Assembly: GCA_965214055.1 (NCBI GenBank)
Contig: OZ243931.1
Span: 930,001 to 994,000, forward strand
Direction: 5' to 3'
DNA: 64,000 nt
Source of the DNA: WTGA01 sp965214055
Lineage (GTDB): Bacteria > Pseudomonadota > Gammaproteobacteria > Arenicellales > Poriferihabitantaceae
The translations under genes and the position numbers were made by a program. Shown here in pieces: positions 18,423 to 28,229 of this stretch (the stretch's first letter is position 1; each line of letters begins with the position of its first letter). Below the pieces are notes generated by a model that was not told the DNA's origin, ran no database searches, and was given only the letters and a program-made list of their open reading frames with translations.

Positions 18423-19780
18423 TGGACTCCCTCCAGGACCAGGTTCCTGAAAACGTTCCCGCGATGGACATAGTTGTCAAACAGGTCAAAACTGGCGCAG
18501 GCGGGGGAAAAAAGAACCCCCCAGCCGGGCCGGGCCCGCCTTTTGGCCATGGATACCGCTTCTTCCAGGGATGCCACCCGGGTGTACTCCACCGACTCAT
18601 CCGTCCTGGCCGCAATGGCCGACGCAATGGTCCGGGCATCTTCTCCAAAGAGGATGGTATGTTTCACCTGCTGCGCGATGACTTCGACCAGGGGACCAAA
18701 ATCCGCACCTTTTCCCTGTCCCCCCGCAATCAGGATCAACGGCAGGCTGAACCCTTTGATTGCGGCGATGGTGGCCCCTACATTGGTTCCCTTGGAATCG
18801 TTCATCCATTGCACTCCGTTCGCCCGGCTGACGATTTCACATCGATGCGGCAACCCGCCGTAACCGGCGGCAGCGTTGACGACCCCGGGGGTCAGGGCCA
18901 CGCCAGCGGAATCCACCAGGGCCATGGCGGCCAGGATGTTGGCAATATTGTGGTCACCCGGGAGGGTCAGCCGGTCCGCATCCACCAGGTCCCGCTTCCC
19001 CTTGACCAGAATTCTCTTGCCATCTTTGGTTCGCAGGCCAAAGTCAAAATGGTTTTCCGGGGGACCCAGTCCGAAACTCACCGGGGAGGTTCCGCAATGG
19101 AAGCAGGCCCTGGACAGCGGGTCATCCCGGTTCAGGATGGCCCGCCCGGCATGGCGGAAAATCCGGTTCTTTGCCCGGGCATACTCCTTCAGGCCGCCAT
19201 AGCGGTCCATGTGGTCTTCACTCAGGTTCAGCACCGTTGCCGATACGAGATCCAGGGAATGGGTGGATTCCAGTTGAAAGCTGGACAGCTCCAGAACATA
19301 GAAATCCGTCGGCTCCCCATCCAGCAAATCGAGTGCCGGGGTTCCGAGGTTGCCCCCCGCCTTGACCTGCTTCCCCGCTGCCTGCAGCATCGTTTTCACC
19401 AGCATCGTCACCGTGGATTTTCCGTTGGATCCGGTAATTCCGATGCTGGGCGCATCAACCTGTCTGGCAAACAATTCGATGTCCCCCAGGACCCGGGTCC
19501 CCGCAACCCCCAATTCACCGAGGTCCAGTCCGGGACTGGCCACAATTTGACTGAAGCCCTGGAATCGACCATAGGGGATTTCTCCGGTAATGATCTCCAC
19601 CCCGGGGAATTCCTCCTTCACTCTTTTCAGATAAGGGGGAAATTCCCGGCTGTCCGCCGCGGTGACCGCCGAGCCTGTCCCGGCGAGGTGCCGAATCACC
19701 GAATAGCCGGTTAACCCGAGTCCAAGCACCAGGGTCGGTTTCGATTCGGCCACCATTTTGCGTGCTGCGTTCACGATCAT
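18419..19780 (-). CDS. murD: UDP-N-acetylmuramoyl-L-alanine--D-glutamate ligase MurD
   Basis: A Mur ligase of about 453 residues. GLGLTGYSVIRHL lies at the N-terminus, ATP-binding GITGSNGKSTVTMLV near residues 110-125, then LSSFQLE, LNLSEDHMDRYG and NDSKGTNVGAT. It adds D-glutamate to UDP-MurNAc-Ala. The ATG at 19780 is taken as start; a TTG at 19786 overlapping the mraY stop is an alternative. Confidence 0.95.
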   Translation of the reverse strand: MIVNAARKMVAESKPTLVLGLGLTGYSVIRHLAGTGSAVTAADSREFPPYLKRVKEEFPGVEIITGEIPYGRFQGFSQIVASPGLDLGELGVAGTRVLGDIELFARQVDAPSIGITGSNGKSTVTMLVKTMLQAAGKQVKAGGNLGTPALDLLDGEPTDFYVLELSSFQLESTHSLDLVSATVLNLSEDHMDRYGGLKEYARAKNRIFRHAGRAILNRDDPLSRACFHCGTSPVSFGLGPPENHFDFGLRTKDGKRILVKGKRDLVDADRLTLPGDHNIANILAAMALVDSAGVALTPGVVNAAAGYGGLPHRCEIVSRANGVQWMNDSKGTNVGATIAAIKGFSLPLILIAGGQGKGADFGPLVEVIAQQVKHTILFGEDARTIASAIAARTDESVEYTRVASLEEAVSMAKRRARPGWGVLFSPACASFDLFDNYVHRGNVFRNLVLEGVH

Positions 19781-19782
19781 GC

Positions 19783-20865
19783 TCAACGTATTTTCAGGGT
19801 TGCCAGTCCGATCAGCACCAGAATCAGGCTGATGATCCAGAACCGTACAATCACCCTGGGTTCAGGCCATCCCTTCAGTTCAAAATGGTGATGAATGGGT
19901 GCCATGCGAAAGATTCTTCTGCCAATCAATTTATAGGACGCCACCTGGAGAATCACCGATACGGTCTCCACCACAAAAATCCCCCCCATGACCACCAACA
20001 CGATTTCCTGGCGGACAATGACCGCCACCACCCCAATGGCTGCCCCCAGGGACAGTGCGCCAATATCCCCCATGAATACCTGGGCGGGATACGTGTTGAA
20101 CCACAGGAAGCCCAGACCGGCACCCACCAGGGCAGAGCAGAACACCAGCACTTCCCCGGCCCCGGCAATGTACGGGATGCCAAGATAACCGGAAAAAACA
20201 GAATGCCCCGTGGCGTAGGCAAACACCCCGAGCGCCCCGGCAACCATGACAACAGGCATGATCGCCAGTCCATCCAGGCCATCCGTCAGGTTGACGGCAT
20301 TGCTGGTCCCCACCACAACCAGGTACGTCAGCAGGATGAATCCCCACCCCAATGGAACCGCGACCTCCTTGAACAGCGGCAGGAGAAGGGCGGTTTCCGC
20401 CGGGGTGCTGGCCGTCCCGTACAGAAACCCGGCCACGAGCAATCCTGAAATGCTCTGGAACAGGAACTTGTTTCGCGCACCCATTCCCCGTGGATCCTTG
20501 TTCACCAGTTTCTGGTAGTCGTCGACCCAGCCAATGGCTCCAAATGCAATGGTCGTGAACAGGATTGCCCAGATATAATGATTGCCCAGGTTTCCCCACA
20601 ATAGCGTCGCCACCACCACGGAAACCAGGATCAGTGCTCCCCCCATGGTGGGCGTGCCCACTTTGGAAAAATGGGTCGGCGGACCGTCATTGCGGACCGT
20701 CTGGTTGATCTGGTAGTCGCTGAGCTTGCGAATCATTCCGGGACCAAACAGGAAACAGATCCCGATCGCCGTCAGGGTTCCGCAAATGCCGCGGAAAGTC
20801 AGGTATCGGAATACGTTCAGAAAACTGTATTCCCCGGACAGGTTTTCGAACAGCCAGGTCAACAT
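19783..20865 (-). CDS. mraY: Phospho-N-acetylmuramoyl-pentapeptide transferase MraY
   Basis: A 360-residue integral membrane enzyme making lipid I from UDP-MurNAc-pentapeptide and undecaprenyl phosphate. The ATG at 20865 gives the expected MLTWLFENLS start and overlaps the murF stop. Signatures are THFSKVGTPTMGG, GFIDD-like IGWVDDYQKL, NAVNLTDGLDGLA with the active-site Asp residues, and PIHHHFELKGWPEPRV near the C-terminus. About ten hydrophobic helices are visible. Confidence 0.96.
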   Translation of the reverse strand: MLTWLFENLSGEYSFLNVFRYLTFRGICGTLTAIGICFLFGPGMIRKLSDYQINQTVRNDGPPTHFSKVGTPTMGGALILVSVVVATLLWGNLGNHYIWAILFTTIAFGAIGWVDDYQKLVNKDPRGMGARNKFLFQSISGLLVAGFLYGTASTPAETALLLPLFKEVAVPLGWGFILLTYLVVVGTSNAVNLTDGLDGLAIMPVVMVAGALGVFAYATGHSVFSGYLGIPYIAGAGEVLVFCSALVGAGLGFLWFNTYPAQVFMGDIGALSLGAAIGVVAVIVRQEIVLVVMGGIFVVETVSVILQVASYKLIGRRIFRMAPIHHHFELKGWPEPRVIVRFWIISLILVLIGLATLKIR

Positions 20866-22250
20866 GGGCGGTCTCCCCGGGCCGGGTTGTCCGACCCCAC
20901 CAGCCGGTCCACGACCCGTTCCATTCTCGAAGACCGGGAGCCTTTGACCAGCACCGTCAGGTCTTCCCCTGGAATGGAACCGAGACGGCGGACCAGGGCC
21001 TCCATGGAACGGAAACGGGTGGCACCCCGGCCAAAACCCTGGCAATACCCCTGGGTTTCCTTTTCCTGGCCGGTCACCAGGCAAAACAATTCATCAATGC
21101 CTTTTTCCCGGGCATACCCTCCCACCTCGGCATGCAGCTGTTCACTTTCCGCCCCGAGTTCCGCCATCCTTCCCAGGACCAGGATTTTCCTCCCCGGGAA
21201 CATCGTCAACACGTCAATCCCCGCCTGGAGCGACCGGGGATTGGCGTTATAGGTATCGTCAAGGACCCGGGCCCCGTTGCGTCCCCGTTTCAAATTTAAC
21301 CGCCCCGGTACCGCCTGGACGCTTTCCAGCCCCCGTTGAATGGCGTCGTGCCCTGCCCCGGCAGCCATGCAGACCGTGGCGGCAGCCAGGGCATTGGCCA
21401 CGTTGTGGCGTCCCGGCAACGGCAGGTCAACTCCAATCACCGCGTTGCCATGCCGGATCTCGAATCGACTGCCCAGGGCGCCGGTTTCCAGGTTGTCAAG
21501 GGTGACCTCCGCGTCGTGTTCAATCCCGAAAGTCACGGGACGGCAGCCCTGGGGCAGGGAGGAAATCCGGGCCACCCACTGTTCCGCGAACGGATCATCG
21601 GCGTTGACCACGGCAATGCCCCGTTCAGCGAGGCCGGCATACACGGCGAATTTGGCCCGGGCAATGTTCTCCACGCTACCCAGTCCTTCCAGGTGGGCGG
21701 GGGCCACATTGTTGACCAACGCGATATTCGGCTTGACCATTTCAGCCAGGTATTGGATTTCCTTCGCCTGGTTCATACCCATCTCCAGGACGACAAAATG
21801 GTGATGATCCCGCAATTTCAATACGGTGAGGGGGACCCCCCACTGGTTGTTGAAGCTCTTTTCGGGAAAGAGGCAGTTTCCACCGTGGTTCAGGATGGAA
21901 GCCACCATGGAAGTCACCGTGGTCTTTCCATTGCTGCCGGTCACCGCAATGACCGGAATCCCGAATCTTGACCGCCAGTCAGCGGCCAGCCTGCCAAGGG
22001 CCAGGGTGGTATCCGCCACCCGGACATGCGGAAACCCAGGACCATACCGCCTGGATACCAGGGCCCCCACCGCTCCGTTTTCATCCGAACGGGATACAAA
22101 ATCATGGCCATCGAAGTTTTCCCCGGGAATCGCCACAAACAGGGCCCCGGCCTGCAATGAACGGGTATCCGACGAAACCGACGCAAACACGGCATCGTGG
22201 CCGGCAAGAATGCCGTCCACCACATTGGCGGCTTCAGACAGGGTCATCAT
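20859..22250 (-). CDS. murF: UDP-N-acetylmuramoyl-tripeptide--D-alanyl-D-alanine ligase MurF
   Basis: A 463-residue Mur ligase. SSDTRSLQAGALFVAIPGE is the N-terminal signature, VTGSNGKTTVTSMVAS binds ATP, and FNNQWGVPLTVL and LDDTYNANPRSLQAG identify MurF specifically. It attaches the D-Ala-D-Ala dipeptide. The start overlaps the murE stop (CCATGATG), consistent with tight translational coupling. Confidence 0.96.
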   Translation of the reverse strand: MMTLSEAANVVDGILAGHDAVFASVSSDTRSLQAGALFVAIPGENFDGHDFVSRSDENGAVGALVSRRYGPGFPHVRVADTTLALGRLAADWRSRFGIPVIAVTGSNGKTTVTSMVASILNHGGNCLFPEKSFNNQWGVPLTVLKLRDHHHFVVLEMGMNQAKEIQYLAEMVKPNIALVNNVAPAHLEGLGSVENIARAKFAVYAGLAERGIAVVNADDPFAEQWVARISSLPQGCRPVTFGIEHDAEVTLDNLETGALGSRFEIRHGNAVIGVDLPLPGRHNVANALAAATVCMAAGAGHDAIQRGLESVQAVPGRLNLKRGRNGARVLDDTYNANPRSLQAGIDVLTMFPGRKILVLGRMAELGAESEQLHAEVGGYAREKGIDELFCLVTGQEKETQGYCQGFGRGATRFRSMEALVRRLGSIPGEDLTVLVKGSRSSRMERVVDRLVGSDNPARGDRPC

Positions 22251-23791
22251 GGAGCCCCTCCCAGCAATTCCGGAACAATGCGCCGGTCGGACAGCGGCCT
22301 GGTCCCAACCCCGGTGGTCTGGGTGGTTTCATGGCCTTTCCCCGCCACCAGCACGATATCCCGGGAAGACAGGCCTTTCACCGCATGGGCGATGGCGGCC
22401 CTCCTGTCGTGTATGACCGTGACCGGCCGACTCAATCCTTCCTTGATCTGGTTGACGATCTGGTCCGCGGGTTCCGTACGCGGATTGTCATCCGTCAGGA
22501 TGACCTGGTCGGCAACCGCCTCGGCAATGGTTCCCATCATTGGACGTTTACCCGGGTCGCGGTCGCCTCCACACCCGAATACGGTGACCAGCTTTCCCCG
22601 GCACAGCGGTTTGAGGGACTTGAGCGCCCGCTCCAGCGCATCCTGGGTATGTGCGTAATCCACGATGACCAGCGGTTTTCCGGTGCCCCCGCGAAACGCT
22701 TCCATTCTTCCCGGGGGAGGTTCCAGCCGCTCCATCACCGGCACGATGTCCCGGATATGGAATTTCAGACCCAGCAGTGTGGCGATGCAGCACAGTATGT
22801 TGGGGACATTGATCCTGCCCAGCAGCCTGGAAGTGATTTCCCACCGATTTCCTTCATATTCCAGCTGGAACCGGATGCCCTGATCATCCACCCGGAGGTT
22901 CCCGGGTTGCAAATCACCGGACTCCAGGCCAAAACCCAGGCAGTGCACGGCCTCCTTTCGCTGCTCGCAAAACCGGTGCAGTTTTCTGCCAAACCCGTCA
23001 TCCAGGTTGATCACGGCGGTACTCAGGGATTCAAACTCGAACAGCTTTTGCTTGGCTTCACCATATCTTTTCATGGAATGGTGATAATCCAGGTGATCCC
23101 GGGTCAGATTCGTGAAGACCGCAACATCGAAGTCGACACCATTGGCCCGTCCCTGGTCCAGGCCATGGGAGGAAATCTCCATGCACACGGCTTCGGCTCC
23201 GAAGCCCAGTATCTCAACGAGCCGGTGGTGCATCCGGATGGGGTCCACCGTGGTGAGGCCGGATTCCTGCAACTGGCCCAGAAACCCGATGCCCAATGTG
23301 CCGGAGTAGGCACATCGCATGCCCAGCAGTTCCAGTGCCTGCACCAGAAGAAATGCCGTGGTGGTTTTGCCGTTGGTACCGGTGACCCCCACCAGCTTCA
23401 TCTTCCGGGAGGGATGCCGGTAAAAGCGGGATGCGATCCGGCCCAGCTGGTTCCGGAGGTCCTCCACCGCAATCATGGGCACCCCCCCTTCCCGGCCCGG
23501 ACGGGTCGATGCCCCGGCACTTTCATACAGTACTGCAGCGGCACCGCTGTCCCGGGCCGCCTCCATGTAGTCCCGGCCATCCACCGTCCGGCCCACCAGG
23601 GCGATGAACAGACTGCCTGGAGTCACGTCCCGGCTGTTGAGCTGCAGCGACGTAATCCACCGGTCGTCTTCTCCCTCAATGGCCTGGATTTCAGCCAGCA
23701 ATTCCTTCAGCCGGATGGCGTTTGCCGGGCCTTTACCGGGATTTTTTATGGGTTGGGTCATTCCTCGATTCCTGACGGTGCACTCAGACAT
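22247..23791 (-). CDS. murE: UDP-N-acetylmuramoyl-tripeptide synthetase MurE
   Basis: A Mur ligase of about 510 residues. DSRDVTPGS-like NSRDVTPGSLFIALVG, ATP-binding GVTGTNGKTTTAFLLVQ and DYAHTQDALERAL are present. The amino-acid selectivity segment DDNPRTEPADQI (DNPR motif) indicates the meso-diaminopimelate-adding type. The start is ambiguous: ATG 23791 overlaps the ftsI stop by eight bases, in line with the other junctions here, while ATG 23761 also has GAGGA close by. Confidence 0.94.
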   Translation of the reverse strand: MSECTVRNRGMTQPIKNPGKGPANAIRLKELLAEIQAIEGEDDRWITSLQLNSRDVTPGSLFIALVGRTVDGRDYMEAARDSGAAAVLYESAGASTRPGREGGVPMIAVEDLRNQLGRIASRFYRHPSRKMKLVGVTGTNGKTTTAFLLVQALELLGMRCAYSGTLGIGFLGQLQESGLTTVDPIRMHHRLVEILGFGAEAVCMEISSHGLDQGRANGVDFDVAVFTNLTRDHLDYHHSMKRYGEAKQKLFEFESLSTAVINLDDGFGRKLHRFCEQRKEAVHCLGFGLESGDLQPGNLRVDDQGIRFQLEYEGNRWEITSRLLGRINVPNILCCIATLLGLKFHIRDIVPVMERLEPPPGRMEAFRGGTGKPLVIVDYAHTQDALERALKSLKPLCRGKLVTVFGCGGDRDPGKRPMMGTIAEAVADQVILTDDNPRTEPADQIVNQIKEGLSRPVTVIHDRRAAIAHAVKGLSSRDIVLVAGKGHETTQTTGVGTRPLSDRRIVPELLGGAP

Positions 23792-25550
23792 TGTTGTCGG
23801 CTTCGGATATGGAGGTGACCCGGGGGCGATCCAGGCCATCCGGCTCAACGTTGTACAACCGCATCAAATCCGACACCAGGGCGGAAAACACGGGGGCGGC
23901 CACGGCCCCGCCGTAGTAGTGCTTTCCCTGGGGGTCATCAATGACCACCACCACCACGAACCGGGGACCGGTCATCGGGGCCAGTCCCGCAAACAGCGAC
24001 AGATAATGCTCCGTGCTGTATTTGCCGTTGACCAGTTTCCGGGTTGTGCCGGTTTTTCCACCGGTCCGGTACCGCGCGATGGCCGCCTTTCGCGCCGTGC
24101 CTTCCGGTGTCGCCACCCTTTCCAGCATGCCCCGTACCCGGTGCACGGTATCGGCCCCAAATACCCGGGTCCCGCGGGCACGATACCCCGGCTCCCTGGG
24201 CATCAGGGTCACCGGCAGAACCTCCCCATCGGTGGCAAATACCGTGTAGGCCCGGGCCAACTGCAGCAGGGTGGATGAGAATCCATACCCATAGGACATG
24301 GTTGCATGTTCACTGGTTTCCGTACGCCGGGCCAGCAGGCCGGAGATTTCCCCGGGCAGCCTGCCGCGGTCCGTCCCATCCTGTCCAAGCACCTTTTCAC
24401 CAAACCCGACCCGTTCCAACGTGTCAAACAACTCATCAAAAGGCAGTCCCAGTGCCAGCTTGGCAGCGCCGACATTGCTGGAACGTATCAGGATGTCGGA
24501 AACAGAAATCATTCCGTGATTGTGGGTATCCTGGATGGTGTAGCCACCGACATCCAGGGTGCCCGTTCCGGTATCAATCAAGGTCGCTTCATCCACCTCC
24601 CCGTGTTCCAGCACCATCGCAATCGTGAAGGGTTTGATCGTCGAGCCCGGTTCGAAGACATCGGTGACCGCCCGGTTCCTGAACACGTTGTCCTTCAGGG
24701 TACTGCGATTGTTGGCATTGAACCGGGGGGAGTTCACCATTGCGAGGATTTCACCACTCGGTACGGCCAGTACCACCGCGCTGCCTCCGGAAGCCTCGTG
24801 CTCCAGAACGGCGGCTTCAAGGTGCCTGCTGGCCAGGGACTGCACGCGCTGGTCAATGCTGATTCGCAGGTCTTCTCCATGCCGGACTGGCTTGACGCTC
24901 CCCACCATTTCCACATTGGGTCCTCCCGGACCCTGGAGAACCAGGTAACTGCCGGCTTCCCCTGTCAGCAGGGAATCGTACGCCCGCTCGAGTCCTTCCT
25001 GACCCTTGTCGTCAATATCGGTAAAACCCAGCAGATGCGCGCTGACGGTCCCTCCGGGATAAAAGCGTTTTTGCTCAATGTCGGACCGCAGACCGGGGAT
25101 TTCCATGGCCATCACTCTTTCAGCCGTCTCAGGAGGCAATCCCCTTTTGATATACATGAAACTCGCCTTGGAAAATCCCTCGCATTTTCGGGACAAAACC
25201 TGTTCGGACAACCCGGTTTCATCCAGCATGGCCTGCCGTCTTTCCCGGTCCTGGTCCGGCCAGTTCGAACAGAATTCCCGTGGATTGGCGGTCAGGGCCC
25301 GGACCGGAGTACTCGCGGACAGGATTTCACCATTTCGGTCCATGATTCTTCCCCGGTTTGGAAGCACTTCGATTTCCCGCAGATACTGGCGATCCCCCTT
25401 GGCGCGTAACCCTTCCGTGTCCAGGAACACGATTTTCAGGGCAATCACCATGCAGGCCGAAATCATGACTCCCAGGACTACATTCTGCCGGCGGACCAGG
25501 ATTGCCCCGGACCTTGCTTCTCGGATCATTTCCCGCTCGTTCTGGTTCAC
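23784..25550 (-). CDS. ftsI: Septal peptidoglycan transpeptidase FtsI (PBP3)
   Basis: A 588-residue class B penicillin-binding protein. One N-terminal transmembrane helix (about residues 24-43) is followed by the pedestal domain (RGRIMDRNGEILS). The transpeptidase domain carries active-site Ser303 in EPGSTIKPF (SxxK), SSN at 357-359 and KTGTT near 495. It crosslinks septal peptidoglycan and partners FtsW. The start is GTG 25550 with GGAGG upstream, one base after the ftsL stop. Confidence 0.96.
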   Translation of the reverse strand: MNQNEREMIREARSGAILVRRQNVVLGVMISACMVIALKIVFLDTEGLRAKGDRQYLREIEVLPNRGRIMDRNGEILSASTPVRALTANPREFCSNWPDQDRERRQAMLDETGLSEQVLSRKCEGFSKASFMYIKRGLPPETAERVMAMEIPGLRSDIEQKRFYPGGTVSAHLLGFTDIDDKGQEGLERAYDSLLTGEAGSYLVLQGPGGPNVEMVGSVKPVRHGEDLRISIDQRVQSLASRHLEAAVLEHEASGGSAVVLAVPSGEILAMVNSPRFNANNRSTLKDNVFRNRAVTDVFEPGSTIKPFTIAMVLEHGEVDEATLIDTGTGTLDVGGYTIQDTHNHGMISVSDILIRSSNVGAAKLALGLPFDELFDTLERVGFGEKVLGQDGTDRGRLPGEISGLLARRTETSEHATMSYGYGFSSTLLQLARAYTVFATDGEVLPVTLMPREPGYRARGTRVFGADTVHRVRGMLERVATPEGTARKAAIARYRTGGKTGTTRKLVNGKYSTEHYLSLFAGLAPMTGPRFVVVVVIDDPQGKHYYGGAVAAPVFSALVSDLMRLYNVEPDGLDRPRVTSISEADNNV

Positions 25551-25551
25551 T

Positions 25552-25857
25552 TCAGTCCTCCAGTGAATGCTTCTCGAGATAGAGACTGACGATTTCCCCC
25601 GATGGGGGTACGATCATCCCCAGATGATGGTGTGCATCGTCAACAATACTGTTCTGCATCCGCCACGTCTCCTTCTCCAGGATCAACTGCCCCCACTGTG
25701 TTTTCAACGTATTCCCGCGGTCCTGCACCGCCTGCAGTTCGATGAACTGCAGGCGGTTTTGATGGCGAACCGTCACCACTGCCATGGCACTGATTACCAC
25801 CAGAAAGAACAAAAGGACCAGAGTCCACCAGATCCCGTGCAACTGCAGCAGACTCAC
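25552..25857 (-). CDS. ftsL: Cell division protein FtsL
   Basis: A 101-residue bitopic protein. One transmembrane segment (WWTLVLLFFLVVISAMAVVT, about residues 10-29) is followed by a periplasmic region with coiled-coil character (LQFIELQAVQDRGNTLKTQW). Sequence conservation in FtsL is weak; the call rests on topology, length and position between rsmH and ftsI. Its ATG overlaps the rsmH stop. Confidence 0.88.
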   Translation of the reverse strand: MSLLQLHGIWWTLVLLFFLVVISAMAVVTVRHQNRLQFIELQAVQDRGNTLKTQWGQLILEKETWRMQNSIVDDAHHHLGMIVPPSGEIVSLYLEKHSLED

Positions 25858-26795
25858 TGGCTCACCTTTTGTGCCACCCGCATCACCGCACTTCTCGCCC
25901 GGGGATTGCGGGCGACTTCCTGTTCGGAGGGCATGACCGCCTTCCCAATCAATCGAAGCCTTGGTTTCAGCATGTCATGGGTCACCGGCAAATCCCTGGG
26001 ATAGGGATCTCCCCTGGATTGTGTTTTGAAATATCGCTTGACGATTCTGTCTTCCAGGGAATGAAAGCTGATAAAGACCATTCGCCCGCCCTGGGACAGC
26101 ACTTCCAGTGCCTGGGGCAGGACCGCATCGATCTCCTGCAATTCGTCATTGACCGCAATACGGATGGCCTGGAAGGACCGTGTCGCCGGGTGCTTCCCCT
26201 TCTCCCTGGTGGGAATCGCCGCACTGATGAGCCTCGTCAATTCCCCGGTGGAACGAATCTCTTTCTCTTCGAGTGCTTTCTTGATGGTCCGGGAAATTCT
26301 TCTGGCGAATCGTTCCTCTCCATACACCCTCAGCACTCTGGCCAGTTCCTTTTCATCCACATGCCGGATCCACGCCTGTGCAGTGACCCCCCGGGTCTGG
26401 TCCATCCGCATGTCCAGTGGCCCATCCCGGGAAAAGCCGAATCCCCGTTCTGCCTGGTCCAGCTGTGGCGAGGACACCCCCAGATCAAACAGAATACCGT
26501 CCACCTTGCCCACCAGGTTCCGCCCGGCAATAATCTCCGATAACCGGGAAAACGGGGCATGAACCGCTTCCACCCGCCTTTCCGAACCCCATGTGACCTG
26601 GGCCTGTTCAATGGCTGCGGAGTCCCGGTCGATGACTATCAATTGTGCGTCGGGGGAAAGCTGCCTGAATATGGCCTGCGCATGGCCTCCACGGCCATAG
26701 GTGGCATCCACCACCAGTTTGCCTTGCGCAAGGTTCAATGCCTGCAGGGCCTCGTTCAGCAGTACGGGGATGTGGGGGGTTGAAGTCATGGGCAT
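25854..26795 (-). CDS. rsmH: 16S rRNA (cytosine-1402-N4)-methyltransferase RsmH
   Basis: A 313-residue SAM-dependent methyltransferase acting on C1402 of 16S rRNA. HIPVLLNEALQAL opens the protein, VDATYGRGGHAQAIF is the SAM-binding motif, and DGILFDLGVSSPQLDQAERGFSF-like sequence and FISFHSLEDRIVKRYF are family hallmarks. The ATG at 26795 shares one base with the mraZ stop (TAATG); the ATG two codons later is an alternative. Confidence 0.96.
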   Translation of the reverse strand: MPMTSTPHIPVLLNEALQALNLAQGKLVVDATYGRGGHAQAIFRQLSPDAQLIVIDRDSAAIEQAQVTWGSERRVEAVHAPFSRLSEIIAGRNLVGKVDGILFDLGVSSPQLDQAERGFGFSRDGPLDMRMDQTRGVTAQAWIRHVDEKELARVLRVYGEERFARRISRTIKKALEEKEIRSTGELTRLISAAIPTREKGKHPATRSFQAIRIAVNDELQEIDAVLPQALEVLSQGGRMVFISFHSLEDRIVKRYFKTQSRGDPYPRDLPVTHDMLKPRLRLIGKAVMPSEQEVARNPRARSAVMRVAQKVSQ

Positions 26796-27253
26796 TACAG
26801 CGTCAGCTGTTCCATTTCCACGGATATTCTTTCCAGATCCATGTCTTCTTTCAGCCACTGCGTCCTTTTCGCATTCCAAAGCTCTTTGCTCCAGACTTCA
26901 AACTTGTTTCCCTGTCCGACCAGAAAAACCTCCTTGGTCATCATTGCGAATTCACGCAGGGGGGCAGGGAGCAGGATTCTGCCGCTGCCATCCATTTCCA
27001 CATCGCTGGCATAGCCAAGAAGAAACCGCTTCAGTCTCTGGTGGTTTTGATCGAAGCTGGGCAGGGCCACCAATTTTTCCTCCACCTTTACCCATTCATC
27101 CATGGTGTATAACCACAGACAATATTCCTTCGTATTATTGACCGTGACAACCATTCTTCCATCGCAACGCTCGACAATACCCTCCCTGAATCGGCTTGGA
27201 ATCGCCAACCGGCCTTTTGCGTCCAGATTTAAAGAATGTGCCCCACGAAACAT
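26795..27253 (-). CDS. mraZ: Transcriptional regulator MraZ
   Basis: A 152-residue AbrB-like DNA-binding protein from the ATG at 27253 (MFRGAHSLNLDAKGRLAIPSRF). Both SpoVT/AbrB-type repeats are visible, the second as DVEMDGSGRILLPAPLREF. MraZ binds tandem TGGGN boxes and represses its own dcw promoter. Such boxes lie immediately upstream, so autoregulation is likely. Confidence 0.95.
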   Translation of the reverse strand: MFRGAHSLNLDAKGRLAIPSRFREGIVERCDGRMVVTVNNTKEYCLWLYTMDEWVKVEEKLVALPSFDQNHQRLKRFLLGYASDVEMDGSGRILLPAPLREFAMMTKEVFLVGQGNKFEVWSKELWNAKRTQWLKEDMDLERISVEMEQLTL

Positions 27254-27261
27254 TGCTATCA

Positions 27262-27297
27262 ACCCACCAAATAAGATATTTTTCCCACAATCTCCCA
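27262..27297 (-). promoter_or_regulatory. Candidate MraZ operator boxes
   Basis: On the minus strand, TGGGA boxes at 27293-27297 and 27283-27287 are spaced 10 bp start to start with five-base spacers, as described for MraZ operators. A third, TGGGT, is at 27262-27266, about two helical turns further. They lie between the promoter and the mraZ ATG. Confidence 0.7.
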
Positions 27298-27306
27298 CAA
27301 AATTGC

Positions 27307-27336
27307 ACTATATGACCGCTACCCGTTTTATGTCAA
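27307..27336 (-). promoter_or_regulatory. Sigma-70-type promoter of the dcw operon
   Basis: Minus strand: perfect -35 TTGACA (27331-27336), an 18-bp spacer and -10 TATAGT (27307-27312). The predicted start is near 27300, directly before the MraZ boxes. It is the best promoter match I saw in the window. Confidence 0.8.
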
Positions 27337-27997
27337 GGAAAAGCAACGGTATTATGGGTGGGAATTAATGTTGAGCCTGAAAGAAAACAAGTGTTATTGT
27401 CTGTTTTTAAAGTGAATTCTAGCTATGATCTTCAACCTTCCATTGTTAAATAAAATATATGAAAATCCAGCTTGTAATATTTGATATTTCACCATCACGG
27501 GGGTTCCTGAAATTCAGAATCTGATCTTGCTTTTTCGACAAATCATGGATATTGGAGGGACCTCGGAAGGCAACCGAATCCCATCCAGAACCCTTTTACG
27601 AGCCCGGTGAGACCGAATATCCCGGCTTTGATAATTTGTGATTTCCACCCTGGCGGAGGGATCGATTTTTGGTAACGGTACAGAAGACCGCCGGAAATGC
27701 CGGGAAGCATGCACATCGATACCCTCGGCCTGCTGTTACCGCATACAGCACCATCCGGGCTCCACCGGACACCCCTCCCAACCTTGGCACCTTTGTGGTC
27801 GACCTCCCGCTTTGCCGGCTTTGCACCGAGAAAACGGCAGCTACTCCCCGACGATGCCCAAAAAATCCGGCAGGCCTTCTCCATCCTCAATCACGCTGTC
27901 CCACTCTTAATAAAGCCCATCAAACAACAACCATGAAACCACTGTTGTGAAACCATGGAATCTGAAAGTCAATTGTGGGAGGTTGCAAACACCAGGA
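27337..27997. other. Low-information region between mraZ and the ATPase gene
   Basis: About 660 bases with no gene I can support. 27340-27540 is AT-rich and non-coding. Several mutually overlapping frames of 60-115 codons occupy 27540-27950, but none has an RBS, a domain or a clear preference. The plus-strand frame ending near 27936 (LPDDAQKIRQAFSILNH) is the most protein-like and may be IS debris. Confidence 0.4.
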
Positions 27998-28099
27998 TCA
28001 CCTGTGGGTCTTGAAGGCCCGTTCCAACCTCCCTCGCGCCTGTGGTGAATAGGCCGGGATCATCTCGACACCCAATTGCTTCATCGTCCTGCCAACGGG
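27998..28099 (-). pseudogene. Transposase fragment (integrase-core type)
   Basis: The minus-strand frame ending at TGA 27998-28000 reads PVGRTMKQLGVEMIPAYSPQ followed by ARGRLERAFKTHR. This matches the conserved stretch (QLGIEHIPAYSPEARGRSER type) in integrase-core transposases of ISNCY/IS481-like elements. Only about 33 codons survive, with stops on both sides. Confidence 0.6.
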
Positions 28100-28229
28100 T
28101 GGTTAACCCTTCAATACAGGGGACTTTCACCCCCTATCTTTTGCCAGTTCGCCTGGCGTACCAGTCCCATTGTTTTTGACAACGTCATGGATTTGAGGCA
28201 GGATGATATGTCTTGGGAGGGAATGTGAC

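Noticed and set aside
27543..27890. Protein-coding gene of about 115 codons upstream of mraZ
   Set aside because: Three or more overlapping frames on both strands are equally open, none with RBS or family resemblance.
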